Source: Arcticimaribacter sp965277835
GTDB lineage: Bacteria; Bacteroidota; Bacteroidia; Flavobacteriales; Flavobacteriaceae
Direction: 5' to 3'
Length of the DNA stretch: 64,000 nucleotides
Assembly: GCA_965277835.1 (NCBI GenBank)
Contig: OZ255841.1
Location: 930,001-994,000, forward strand
In this document: in pieces, positions 17,750 to 27,384 of the stretch
Position numbering within the stretch: the first letter of the stretch is position 1
Layout of the letters: each line of letters opens with the position of its first letter
The notes under the pieces: generated by a model
Seen by the model: only the letters and a program-made list of their open reading frames with translations
What the model was told of the DNA's origin: nothing
Database searches by the model: none
Program-made: the position numbers and the translations under genes

Positions 17750-20700
17750 ATGAAGAAACTTTATTTCTTGCTTTCTCTTATAGGAGTGTTTACATTCTCT
17801 ACGGGAATAGCACAGCAAAAATCGGTGTCGGGAACGATAACTGATGAAACAGGACAACCTCTTCCGGGCGCTACAGTTGTAGTAGAAGGTACGACAAGAG
17901 GTGTGTCAACTGATTTTGACGGAAACTATACTATTGACACCCAAGAAGGTGAGGTACTAGTTGTCTCATACATAGGGTATGCCGATCAACAAATTACAGT
18001 TGGGAGCGCAGATAGTTATTCTATAAGCTTAGGGCTTGACAATGAATTAGAGGAAGTAATAGTAACTTCACTAGGACAGTCGAAAGAACTTAGGCAACTA
18101 GGATACTCTGCTCAGGCAGTCTCTACTGATGATATTACCAATTCAAGTGAAAATAATATCGTTAATGCCTTAAACGGGAAAGTTGCTGGAGTTAATATCG
18201 TAAGTTCAAGCGGAGGCGCTGGAGCTTCAGCTAACATAACTATTAGAGGTTCATCGAGTGTACTTGGAAACAATCAACCTTTATTTGTAATTGACGGAAT
18301 TCCTGTGGATAACTCAACTGACTCTAGTAATGATAGAAATAGTGTTAGTGGAATTAGCTTTAGAGACTATGGGAAAGTTGTCGGTTCTAACAGGGCTGCT
18401 GATATTAACCCTGAAGACATCGAGTCTTTAACTGTCCTTAAAGGAGGTGCTGCTACCGCACTTTATGGACTTAGAGCGGTTAACGGAGCTATTATCATTA
18501 CTACGAAAAGTGGAAAAGGAACAGATGGATTTAATGCAAACTTCTCAAGTGAAGTAGCTTTCGAAGAAGTAAACAAATATCCAGGTTTTACTGAAAAGTA
18601 TGCGAGAGGTAGAAACGGTTTATATTCTAATGTAACACACTGGAGTTGGGGTCCAGCTTATGCTAGTAACCCAACGTTCCCAACAGGAACAACTACTGAC
18701 CTTAATGGTGATGGTACTATTACAGATGTTACTGGGCAACCTATTCCTATATATAGAGATAACTATAAAAACTTCTTCCAAAGAGGTACAAGAGTAAACC
18801 TAAATGCTTCGGTATCAAAATCAGGAGAATTAGGAAGTTTTTATATCTCGGCAGGTAATGCGTCTCAAGAAAGTATTGTAAAAAACAATACCTATAATAG
18901 AACTAATTTAACTTTTAAAGGTAATTATAATATAACAGAACGTTTTAAAATAGGAGCACTTGCTACGTATTCCAATGTAAAAACTGTAAACTTTCAAGGA
19001 GGAGATACTGGTATTGGAGCTGGTCTTACCTACTGGCACCACATGTGGGACTTAGCTAATCGTCCTTGGATAGACTCAAATTCTGAAAGAACATGGTTTA
19101 GTGCATTTGTCCCAGATCCGAACTGGATTGTTAACGAAGAAGGTGAAAATGCAGAAGTCGATAGGATAATAGGTAATTTGAATGCGTCTTATGAAGTTGC
19201 AAGCTGGTTAAAAATCAATTTAACTACTGGTATTGATACGTTTTCTGATAATCGAAAATTAGTTCGCCCAATTTCTTCAGTTAATACTGTTGGAAGACTG
19301 GGAGACCTATATGAAATTAAAACAAACAGTAAAGATTTTACTTTCAACTTAAATGGAACTGGTTCTGTTGATTTAACCGAAGGATTAAATCTTTCTTACC
19401 TTGGAGGTTTAGATGTTTATGACAGACAATATGACCGCCTTTATGTAGAGGGTACAGAGTTACTAGTAAAAAACTTTAACGATATTTCAAACGCAAAAAA
19501 TTATACTGCTATTAATAGCGATGCAAACAAAAGAATTATCGGACTATTTGGTGAGGTTAACTTTGCCTATCAAAATTATTTGTTTTTATCTATTACTGGT
19601 CGTAATGACTGGTCATCAACTTTACCAAAAAAGAATAACTCATTCTTTTACCCTTCTGTAAGTGCAGGATTTGTATTTTCTGAATTGATAGATAATGCAG
19701 GATTTTTAAACTTTGGAAAAATTAAAGGTTCTTGGTCAAAACTAGGTAACGACGCTCCGGTATATTCAACAAACAATATTTTTGCTCGGATAACGCCTAA
19801 CGTTAACTTAAATCAGCCTCAGTTTACTATAAGTACGCGACAAAATAATCCTGATATCAAGCCTGAGCTTTCAACCGCATGGGAAGCAGGTGTAGAACTT
19901 ACATTATTTGACCGATACCTCAAACTTGATGCTACATACTATAAAAGAAATACTGTAGACCAAGTTCTTCCCGTACCTTTATCTAGTACTACTGGGTTTA
20001 CCGAATTTATAAACAATAGTGGAGAAGTAGAAAATAGTGGGATTGAATTAGTCGTTGGATTAAATGATATTTTACGTTCTGTATCTCAGTCTCTAAAGTG
20101 GGATTTAAACCTTAATTTCTCTAAAAATGAAAACAAGGTCGTTAGTGTACCTGAAGGGTTAGAAGAAATTATTATTGGTTACGGATATTGGAACACAACC
20201 AAACTAGTAGCGCGACCTGGGTTGCCATTAGGTACTTTTGTTGGTAATGGATATAAAAGAAACGCATCGGGAGTTCTTTTATTAGACGATCAAGGACAAC
20301 CACAAGTTGCAGAAGACCAAGTTCTCGGAGATTATAACCCTGATTGGACTTTGAATATTTTACCAACAATTTCATATAAAGGTTTATCCTTAAACGCAAA
20401 TTTAGAGTTTAAAGAAGGTGGTACATTATATAATGATGCTGAAGTTAGTTGGATTTATTCTGGGTTGAGTGCTACAACAGGTGACAGATTTTATTCTGCG
20501 ACTGATGTCAATGCAAATGCTACAAAGATTTTCGATGGTGTTATTGAAAGTTCAGGTCAAAGAAGTACTATAGCAGTACCTTTAACCAATACTTACTATC
20601 ATCAGATATATAATAACATTGACGAAAACTTTGCTGAGGACAGTTCTTGGATAAGACTTAGATCAATCAGTTTATCATATGATTTACCTAGCAGCTTGTT

Positions 20701-20884
20701 AGAAAACACTTTTATTAAAAGTTTAAGAATCACTGCATCAGGAAGAAACCTATGGCTTAAAACAGATTACTCTGGTATTGACCCAGAAACAGGAGCATTA
20801 GGAGCTGGAAATGTTCAAGGTTTTAATACTATAACAACTCCTAATAGTAAAAGTTATGGTCTCAAATTAAATCTTCAATTCTAA
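17750..20884 (+). CDS. SusC/RagA-family TonB-dependent outer-membrane transporter (unit 2)
   Basis: Outer-membrane TonB-dependent importer of 1044 residues. It has a signal peptide ending TGIAQ at about residue 21, a carboxypeptidase-D-like domain at about 22-105, a TonB-box-like EEVIVTSLG segment, a plug with LKGGAATALYGLRAVNGAII, and a barrel ending LKLNLQF. The N-terminal 100 residues closely match units 1 and 3; the plug and barrel do not match unit 1. The partner susD starts 14 bases downstream. The substrate is unknown. Confidence 0.95.
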   Translation: MKKLYFLLSLIGVFTFSTGIAQQKSVSGTITDETGQPLPGATVVVEGTTRGVSTDFDGNYTIDTQEGEVLVVSYIGYADQQITVGSADSYSISLGLDNELEEVIVTSLGQSKELRQLGYSAQAVSTDDITNSSENNIVNALNGKVAGVNIVSSSGGAGASANITIRGSSSVLGNNQPLFVIDGIPVDNSTDSSNDRNSVSGISFRDYGKVVGSNRAADINPEDIESLTVLKGGAATALYGLRAVNGAIIITTKSGKGTDGFNANFSSEVAFEEVNKYPGFTEKYARGRNGLYSNVTHWSWGPAYASNPTFPTGTTTDLNGDGTITDVTGQPIPIYRDNYKNFFQRGTRVNLNASVSKSGELGSFYISAGNASQESIVKNNTYNRTNLTFKGNYNITERFKIGALATYSNVKTVNFQGGDTGIGAGLTYWHHMWDLANRPWIDSNSERTWFSAFVPDPNWIVNEEGENAEVDRIIGNLNASYEVASWLKINLTTGIDTFSDNRKLVRPISSVNTVGRLGDLYEIKTNSKDFTFNLNGTGSVDLTEGLNLSYLGGLDVYDRQYDRLYVEGTELLVKNFNDISNAKNYTAINSDANKRIIGLFGEVNFAYQNYLFLSITGRNDWSSTLPKKNNSFFYPSVSAGFVFSELIDNAGFLNFGKIKGSWSKLGNDAPVYSTNNIFARITPNVNLNQPQFTISTRQNNPDIKPELSTAWEAGVELTLFDRYLKLDATYYKRNTVDQVLPVPLSSTTGFTEFINNSGEVENSGIELVVGLNDILRSVSQSLKWDLNLNFSKNENKVVSVPEGLEEIIIGYGYWNTTKLVARPGLPLGTFVGNGYKRNASGVLLLDDQGQPQVAEDQVLGDYNPDWTLNILPTISYKGLSLNANLEFKEGGTLYNDAEVSWIYSGLSATTGDRFYSATDVNANATKIFDGVIESSGQRSTIAVPLTNTYYHQIYNNIDENFAEDSSWIRLRSISLSYDLPSSLLENTFIKSLRITASGRNLWLKTDYSGIDPETGALGAGNVQGFNTITTPNSKSYGLKLNLQF

Positions 20885-20898
20885 AAGAATACATTATC

Positions 20899-22401
20899 AT
20901 GAAAAAAATAAAAAACAATTTCAATTCGTTTTTTCTATTATTAATAACCGCTGTAGTATTTACAACAACAGGTTGTGATAATTTAGAAAATATCAATATT
21001 GACCCTAATAATCCGAAAGATGTAGATTTAGGGTTGATTTTCACAAGAGGTGAAGAAAGAATACTATATAAGTATGGTCGTTTTACAAACGGAACAGACT
21101 GGGATACTTGGTCTGGGCTTTGGGTTCAGCAATTTGCAGGAAACCATGGTGCGGGTGTAAACTATGACTTATATGATGTCCAAGCTATAAACTCGCTTTG
21201 GGACAGACAATACGATGGATTTAAAGACCTTAGTGAGGTTATTAGAAGAGGAACTGAATCTAAAGCATGGGAACATGTTGGAGCAGCTAAAATTATAACT
21301 GCACTAGGACTTGGAACTTTAACTTCTGTTTATGGAGATATGCCATGGTCAGAAGCTTTAAAAGGATCTGAAACGCCTTACCCAAAATTTGATACTCAAG
21401 AAGATATTTATAAAGCAATGATAGCAATGGTTACTGAAGCTATTGCCGATTTAGATAAAACTTCTACTTCTAACCTTGGAAATGCAGACTTTGCCTATAA
21501 CGGTGATGTTGCCAAATGGAAAGCATTAGGTTATGCTTTATTAGCACGCTATGAGAATGTACACTCTAAAAAAGATCCTAGTGGATCTGCAACAAGAGCT
21601 CTAGCTGCTGTTGACCAAGCAAAAACTGCTGGATTTACTAGTCATGGTAACGACCTTACTTTTCCTTATAGCGGTCAAGATATATTCTTAAACGGCTGGT
21701 TTCATATGTTTGAAAACAATCAAATGATTGCTTCAGACGTTTTTATGAACTATCTTAAAACCAATAAAGACCCTAGAGTATATACGTATTGGAATGACAT
21801 TACAACCGATGGTCTTGATGTTGGTTATAATGGAAAAGCAAATGCTTTAGGTACAAGTAATATAAGTTTCTCTCCTGTTGGACCTCAAGGTTTCTATGGC
21901 AAGAAAACTTCTCCTCAATTAATTGTAACACATTTCGAGCTTTTATTCATCGAAAGTGAGGCAGCATTTAGATCTGGAGATATGGGAAGAGCCGCAACTG
22001 CTTTAAACCAAGCTATTGAAAATCAAATAGATTTAGTTACTCCTGCTTATACATCGCATATTGGTACACTTGCAACCCCAATAATAAGCAGTGCTGATTA
22101 TGCTAGTCAAATAGCCGCATATAAAACAGCCCATGCAGCAGAGACTGCAACTTCGATTACACTTGAGAAAATTATGACTCAAAAATACTTAGCAATGTTT
22201 AGTATGAATACGGAGATTTGGAATGATTTAAGAAGACACGATTATAAATTTCCGTCTTATTTAGCTATTCCTAAAAAACCAGATGGAACTCCGATTGGAA
22301 GTCAATTTATTCAAAGAGTACTATATCCTCAAGAATCTACAAACACAAATGCAAATACTCCAAAATCTGACTTATTTACAAAACTTTGGATTTTTAACTA
22401 A
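20899..22401 (+). CDS. SusD-like surface lipoprotein (unit 2, SusD-like_2 type)
   Basis: Ligand-binding lipoprotein partner of the preceding SusC. It has 500 residues, with a lipobox ending TTTGC (cysteine near residue 26), then the NINIDPNNPKDV pattern typical of the shorter SusD-like_2 group. Its C-terminal region contains ITLEKIMTQKYLAMFSMNTE and LRRHDYKFP, also typical of that group. Ligand specificity cannot be read from the sequence. A terminator follows at 22441. Confidence 0.93.
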   Translation: MKKIKNNFNSFFLLLITAVVFTTTGCDNLENINIDPNNPKDVDLGLIFTRGEERILYKYGRFTNGTDWDTWSGLWVQQFAGNHGAGVNYDLYDVQAINSLWDRQYDGFKDLSEVIRRGTESKAWEHVGAAKIITALGLGTLTSVYGDMPWSEALKGSETPYPKFDTQEDIYKAMIAMVTEAIADLDKTSTSNLGNADFAYNGDVAKWKALGYALLARYENVHSKKDPSGSATRALAAVDQAKTAGFTSHGNDLTFPYSGQDIFLNGWFHMFENNQMIASDVFMNYLKTNKDPRVYTYWNDITTDGLDVGYNGKANALGTSNISFSPVGPQGFYGKKTSPQLIVTHFELLFIESEAAFRSGDMGRAATALNQAIENQIDLVTPAYTSHIGTLATPIISSADYASQIAAYKTAHAAETATSITLEKIMTQKYLAMFSMNTEIWNDLRRHDYKFPSYLAIPKKPDGTPIGSQFIQRVLYPQESTNTNANTPKSDLFTKLWIFN

Positions 22402-22440
22402 AGTGTATTAAAAAATTCAGATAGTGGCTTTTAAAACAAA

Positions 22441-22468
22441 ACCACCTCGTTACGAGGTGGTTTTTTTA
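22441..22468 (+). terminator. Rho-independent terminator after SusCD unit 2
   Basis: ACCACCTCG, the loop TTA and CGAGGTGGT form a perfect nine-pair GC-rich stem followed by seven T. It lies 40 bases after the susD stop. Confidence 0.9.
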
Positions 22469-22711
22469 TATAATCATATTTCTTCAAATAAATTTTTAAG
22501 TAATATTTAGCATATTATTTTAATAATATTAACAATATCTTAACGTGTGTATTTATATAATATATATAGTAAATAATTTTATTGTTTTTTAACACTTAAA
22601 TCAAGCTTTGAGTGTGTGTTTTCTTACTTTTTCTCTAATACTAAAACTTTTCTTTAACAAAATTTTATGAAGTTTGGGCTTTAAAAATTTAAACTAATTA
22701 AAATTCTATTT
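22469..22711 (+). promoter_or_regulatory. Leader region of SusCD unit 3
   Basis: Non-coding AT-rich stretch between the unit 2 terminator and susC of unit 3. Unlike units 1 and 2, it has no box resembling TAannTTTGC and is not obviously homologous to the other two upstream regions. A possible hairpin is at 22592-22615 (ACACTTAAA pairing with TTTGAGTGT, one wobble pair), and could be a leader structure. No gene is seen here. Confidence 0.35.
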
Positions 22712-25700
22712 ATGAAGAAATTCTATTTCTTGTTATCTCTTTTAGGAATGTTCACACTTTCCTTGGGGATAGCACAGCAAAAATCGGTATCGGGAACGAT
22801 AGCCGATGAAACAGGAGAACCGCTTCCGGGCGCTACAGTTGTTATAGAGGGATCCACAAGAGGTGTTACTACTGACTTTGATGGGAACTATAGCATTCAG
22901 GCTGAAGATGGCGAGGTGTTAGTTGTTAGCTATGTAGGCTATGCTGACCAACGTATTACAGTTGGAGACGCAGACAATTACTCTATATCGCTAGGACTTG
23001 ACAATGAGTTAGAAGAAGTTGTTTTAACAGCACTAGGTCTTGAGAAAAAGAAAGATGAAGATCTTTCTTCGACAAGTATTGTTAAAGTTGACCAACTTCA
23101 AAAATCTGGAGAGTCTGGTGTACTACAAGGCTTAGCTGGTAAAACTTCAGGTATCAATATCACTCGAAACTCTGGAGATCCAGGTGCTGGTGCATATATT
23201 CAAATTAGAGGTCAAAACACTATTCTTGGTGCTTCTAGCCCTTTAATAGTATTAGACGGAGCCATTATTTCGAACAGTAGTTTTAACCAAGGAACTGCTG
23301 GGGTTGTTCAACAATCGAGACTTAATGACATTAACCCTGATGATATCGAATCTATATCTGTATTAAAAGGAGCTTCAGCAGCAGCTGTATATGGTACAGG
23401 AGCTGCAAATGGAGTATTAGTTATTAGAACGAAAAGAGGTTCAAAAGGTGGTAAGAAATGGAGTTTTAATTATAAAAGTAGTGTCTCTGTAGATCAAGTA
23501 AACATAGAATGGGATAAGCAAAGTACTTATGGTCAAGGTTTCAATGGTACTGATGCTACAATAGGAACTGGTGGTAATACTGGATTTTCATACGGAGGTA
23601 AAATAGCTAGTAGATCAGGTGGAGCAGATACTGTTACTTCTGATTCTCCTATATATTTCGAAGCCGATGGTGGAACAAAATATTATCCAATTACCCAAAA
23701 AAATTCTAGAGAGACATATAATCAAGTAAATAGAGATGCTGTCTTTAAAAACGGAATCGTATTTGAAGACTCTTTTAGCTTTAGATATAACGGAGAAGAT
23801 ACATCTACATTTTTTAGTGTAGCTAAATGGAATCAAGACGGTATTTATAGAGGTGGTTCAGATTATGATAGAACTACATTAACTATGAATAACGATGCTC
23901 AACTTAATAAGTTTATCAAAGTAAAGTTATCTACTAACTATACTAGTATTGATTCTAATCGTATTCAAACTGGATCTAACTTAAATGGTCTTTACTTAGG
24001 ATATTTAAGAACGTCTCCAGATTTTGATATTAGAGATTATAAAGGAACTCATTATAATAATGGAGTAACAACACCTAACTCACATAGAGGTTATAGAAGA
24101 CATTTAGGTTCATCGCGAACATTTGATGCGTCATCTGGAACGTTTAGCTATGCTGCTCCTACTTATAACAATCCACTTTGGACAATAAACCAGCAAAAAA
24201 ACATTAATGATGTAAATAGATTTATCATTACTCCAGAGATTAACCTTACTTTCAACGAAAACTTAGGATTAACTGCTCGATATAGTTTAGATTATTTTGT
24301 TGATTCACGTCAAAATTATTGGCCAGCAGGATCTGCAGGAGGTGGATCTCAAGGACAATTTAATGAATTACGCTATACTGAAGCAACTGAAAACTGGAAC
24401 TTTTTCCTTAATGGAAACTATGATTTTTCAGAGAATTTTAGTTTTAGTGGTGTAGTCGGTCTTCAAAACCTTCAATATAAATTAAGAGGTGTTTTTGGAA
24501 CAGAAACTAATTTTACCAATCCTGATGAGGTTTTCTTAAATTTTGGAAATGCAACCTCTCAAAATTCAAATATACAAGACCGTACACAATTGGATAGACA
24601 GTCTGGTGCTTATGCTGTTTTGAATTTCGAATTTTGGGATCAACTTCTTTTTGAAGTAACCGCAAGAGGAGAGTACTTATCATCTCTTCCTGATAGAGGT
24701 TTAATATTTTACCCTTCTGCTTCAATAGGATGGGATTTTACTTCTTATACACAAAACACCCCTATCTCATTCGGTAAAATACGAGCTTCTTATGGAGAGG
24801 TTGGTATTAACCCTGTACCATATTCAACATCAACTGTATTTACTACAGGAGGAGTTGCTTCTGGCTGGGGAGATGGTGTTAACGGTAGTCTTTTTGGAAA
24901 TCCTCTTACAAGATCAAGCCAAAGAGGAAATCCTACTCTTAGAGAAGAACGTAAAACAGAGTTTGAAATTGGTTTTGATATTCGTCTCTTAAACGATGAT
25001 TTATCAATCTCGGCTACTTATTATAACAACACAATAAAAGATGGAATATTACGATTACCTACTCCTCCATCAAATGGGTTTAGTAACGAATTTAGAAACG
25101 CTGCAACCATAACCAATAGTGGGTTTGAACTTGATGTAAATGCTACTCTACTAAGAACCAATGATTTCTTTTGGTCTATAAATGCTAATTTCACTACTAA
25201 TAGAAATAGAGTAACTAGCCTTTCGGGAAGTGGATATTTGATATTAAGTGGATTTACTGGAACTTCTTCTGGAGTTGCTGAGGGACAACCTTTTGCAGTA
25301 TTAAGAGGTGGTGTTTTCAATAGAGATGCTAGTGGAAATTTCACTGACCTTACTGCTAATGGATTCCCATCGGCGAATACTACTGATGGTTTTATTGGTG
25401 ACCCGAACCCAGATTGGAGAGGTGGTTTTGGAACAAGTGTTTCTTATAAAAACTTTACACTATCAACATTCATAGAAACGTCACAAGGAAATGATGTATG
25501 GAATGGTACAGCTGGCGTTTTACGTTTCTTTGGAGTCGGAACGGATACTGCTATTGAATCAGTTGCTTCACAAGATTTGAAAACTGCAACTGGAGGAACA
25601 ATTGCAGCTGGAACTACATTTAGAGGACGAGAATTTGACTTTGGAGCTGGCCCAGTTGCTGTTAACCAAAATTGGTGGACTGGAAACGGTGGTGGTTTTG

Positions 25701-25975
25701 GAGATGTTTCTGAAGAAGCTGTCGAAGATGCGTCTTGGACTAGAGTAAGAGAAATTACATTATCTTATGATTTCCCTAAATCTTTAATTCAAAGCCTCAA
25801 TATTGTATCTAATATTCAATTAAGTGTAAGTGGAAGAAACTTATTCTTATTTACAGGTATAGAAGGGTTTGATCCTGAAAATAATTTAACTGGTTCTTCA
25901 AAAGGACGTGGCTTAGAGTATTTTAGTAATCCAGGTACTAGATCATATCTTGCAACACTTAAAGTTTCATTTTAA
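22712..25975 (+). CDS. SusC/RagA-family TonB-dependent outer-membrane transporter (unit 3)
   Basis: Outer-membrane TonB-dependent importer of 1087 residues, the longest of the three. It has a signal peptide ending LGIAQ near residue 21, a carboxypeptidase-D-like domain at about 22-105 (TDFDGNYSIQ), a plug with LKGASAAAVYGTGAANGVLVI, and a barrel ending LATLKVSF. The N-terminus is the same constant block as units 1 and 2, while the region after about residue 110 is different. Its susD partner starts 11 bases downstream. The substrate is unknown. Confidence 0.95.
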   Translation: MKKFYFLLSLLGMFTLSLGIAQQKSVSGTIADETGEPLPGATVVIEGSTRGVTTDFDGNYSIQAEDGEVLVVSYVGYADQRITVGDADNYSISLGLDNELEEVVLTALGLEKKKDEDLSSTSIVKVDQLQKSGESGVLQGLAGKTSGINITRNSGDPGAGAYIQIRGQNTILGASSPLIVLDGAIISNSSFNQGTAGVVQQSRLNDINPDDIESISVLKGASAAAVYGTGAANGVLVIRTKRGSKGGKKWSFNYKSSVSVDQVNIEWDKQSTYGQGFNGTDATIGTGGNTGFSYGGKIASRSGGADTVTSDSPIYFEADGGTKYYPITQKNSRETYNQVNRDAVFKNGIVFEDSFSFRYNGEDTSTFFSVAKWNQDGIYRGGSDYDRTTLTMNNDAQLNKFIKVKLSTNYTSIDSNRIQTGSNLNGLYLGYLRTSPDFDIRDYKGTHYNNGVTTPNSHRGYRRHLGSSRTFDASSGTFSYAAPTYNNPLWTINQQKNINDVNRFIITPEINLTFNENLGLTARYSLDYFVDSRQNYWPAGSAGGGSQGQFNELRYTEATENWNFFLNGNYDFSENFSFSGVVGLQNLQYKLRGVFGTETNFTNPDEVFLNFGNATSQNSNIQDRTQLDRQSGAYAVLNFEFWDQLLFEVTARGEYLSSLPDRGLIFYPSASIGWDFTSYTQNTPISFGKIRASYGEVGINPVPYSTSTVFTTGGVASGWGDGVNGSLFGNPLTRSSQRGNPTLREERKTEFEIGFDIRLLNDDLSISATYYNNTIKDGILRLPTPPSNGFSNEFRNAATITNSGFELDVNATLLRTNDFFWSINANFTTNRNRVTSLSGSGYLILSGFTGTSSGVAEGQPFAVLRGGVFNRDASGNFTDLTANGFPSANTTDGFIGDPNPDWRGGFGTSVSYKNFTLSTFIETSQGNDVWNGTAGVLRFFGVGTDTAIESVASQDLKTATGGTIAAGTTFRGREFDFGAGPVAVNQNWWTGNGGGFGDVSEEAVEDASWTRVREITLSYDFPKSLIQSLNIVSNIQLSVSGRNLFLFTGIEGFDPENNLTGSSKGRGLEYFSNPGTRSYLATLKVSF

Positions 25976-25986
25976 TAAAATATAAT

Positions 25987-27312
25987 ATGAAAAAATATAT
26001 CGCATATATAACTATTTTTTCTCTCCTTATAATAGGATGTGAAAAATATACAGAGGGTATAAACAAAGACCCCAACAATTTTAATGCAGCTGCCCCTGAA
26101 CTTATCGTTGGGCAAGCTCAACTAGGCTGGATACAATTATCTGAAAGTAATAGTGCACGCTATGCTGGAGTATTTGTAAATCAATTCACAGGAAGTGATA
26201 GACAATACATAACTTTAAACGGGTATTCTGTTACTGCAGGAGAATTTAATGACATGTGGGATGATGCCTACGTTGAAGGAATTACTCAGGCACAAGTAAC
26301 TAAAGTAGCGGCTGCTGAAACTAAAAACAGTAAATTAGCTGGTGTAGCTCAAATCGCAGAAGCTGCTCTTTTTGGTGAAATGACTGCACTTTATGGTAAT
26401 ATTCCTTTTACTCAAGCTAACAAAGCTGATGAAAACTTTGCACCTGTTTATGATGGTCAAGCTTCTATATATCAAGGCGTACAAGGATTATTAGATGAAG
26501 CTATTACTAATGTAGGATCTGAGCCTGTTAGTTTATATTCAGGAAATCGTCTTGCAAGTGATGGTACATGGGGAAGAGTTGCTCACTCATTAAAAGCAAG
26601 ATACTATCTTCATACAAAAAATTATGCAAGTGCACTCTCTTCGTCCAAGCAAGGTTTAGCAAATAGAGCTGAAGACTTAAGTGTTGTTCACGGTACTACT
26701 GCTGAAACTGGTAACCAACCAGGTAATGCTAATTTATATTATCAGTTTACGGTAAACCAAAGAGAAGGATATTTAGATGCTAATGGATCTCATTTATTTA
26801 ACTTGTTAGACCCTTCTGACAATGTAAACAGATTATTAGCAACTCCTGGAGATGCTAACAGAAAAAGCGTGTATTTTGATGGTACTTCTTTAAACACTGG
26901 AACAGGAGGTCGTTTTGCTTTAACTGCTACATTCCCTCTTATCTCATGGTACGAAGTGAAGTTAATTGAAGCTGAAGCTGCACACAGAACTGGTGATGAA
27001 GCTGCTGCACGTACTGCTTTCAATGCTGTTAGAGCTGAATTGGCAGTTCAATTTAGCGGAGATTTCCCTCCAACAACTTCAACTGGAGAGACTCTGTTAA
27101 AAGAAATTTTAGAAGAGAAATATATTACATTAGTTGGCGAGATTGAAGCTTTCCATGATGTAAAAAGAACTAATAACCTACTAGGTGTTCCTCCTAAAAC
27201 AGGAAGTCAAATACCACAGCGTTTTATATATCCACAGAATGAGATTGATAACAATGAAAATATCCCTTCTCCGCTTCCAGGATTATTTGATAAAACTCCT
27301 GTAAACAATTAA
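25987..27312 (+). CDS. SusD-like surface lipoprotein (unit 3, SusD-like_2 type)
   Basis: Lipoprotein partner of the unit 3 SusC. It has 441 residues: a short signal peptide with lipobox LIIGC (cysteine near residue 18), then EKYTEGINKDPNNF, the SusD-like_2 opening also seen in unit 2. The C-terminal half has a helical TPR-like region (WYEVKLIEAEAAHRTGDEAA) and ends with the PQRFIYPQNEIDNNEN block. It is the shortest SusD of the window, within the range of its group. It is terminated at 27342. Confidence 0.93.
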   Translation: MKKYIAYITIFSLLIIGCEKYTEGINKDPNNFNAAAPELIVGQAQLGWIQLSESNSARYAGVFVNQFTGSDRQYITLNGYSVTAGEFNDMWDDAYVEGITQAQVTKVAAAETKNSKLAGVAQIAEAALFGEMTALYGNIPFTQANKADENFAPVYDGQASIYQGVQGLLDEAITNVGSEPVSLYSGNRLASDGTWGRVAHSLKARYYLHTKNYASALSSSKQGLANRAEDLSVVHGTTAETGNQPGNANLYYQFTVNQREGYLDANGSHLFNLLDPSDNVNRLLATPGDANRKSVYFDGTSLNTGTGGRFALTATFPLISWYEVKLIEAEAAHRTGDEAAARTAFNAVRAELAVQFSGDFPPTTSTGETLLKEILEEKYITLVGEIEAFHDVKRTNNLLGVPPKTGSQIPQRFIYPQNEIDNNENIPSPLPGLFDKTPVNN

Positions 27313-27341
27313 TTTTTTCATAATTCTTTTAAAAGAAGAAG

Positions 27342-27373
27342 AAGCCCATCTAATATTAGATGGGCTTTTTTTA
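27342..27373 (+). terminator. Rho-independent terminator after SusCD unit 3
   Basis: AAGCCCATCTAAT and ATTAGATGGGCTT form a perfect stem followed by a T run, 29 bases after the susD stop. It separates the SusCD cluster from the following gene. Confidence 0.9.
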
Positions 27374-27384
27374 TATATTTGAAT

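Noticed and set aside
12684..27312. Invertible SusCD shufflon
   Set aside because: All three units point the same way, each has its own promoter region or terminator, and no recombinase gene or short inverted recombination sites are visible.
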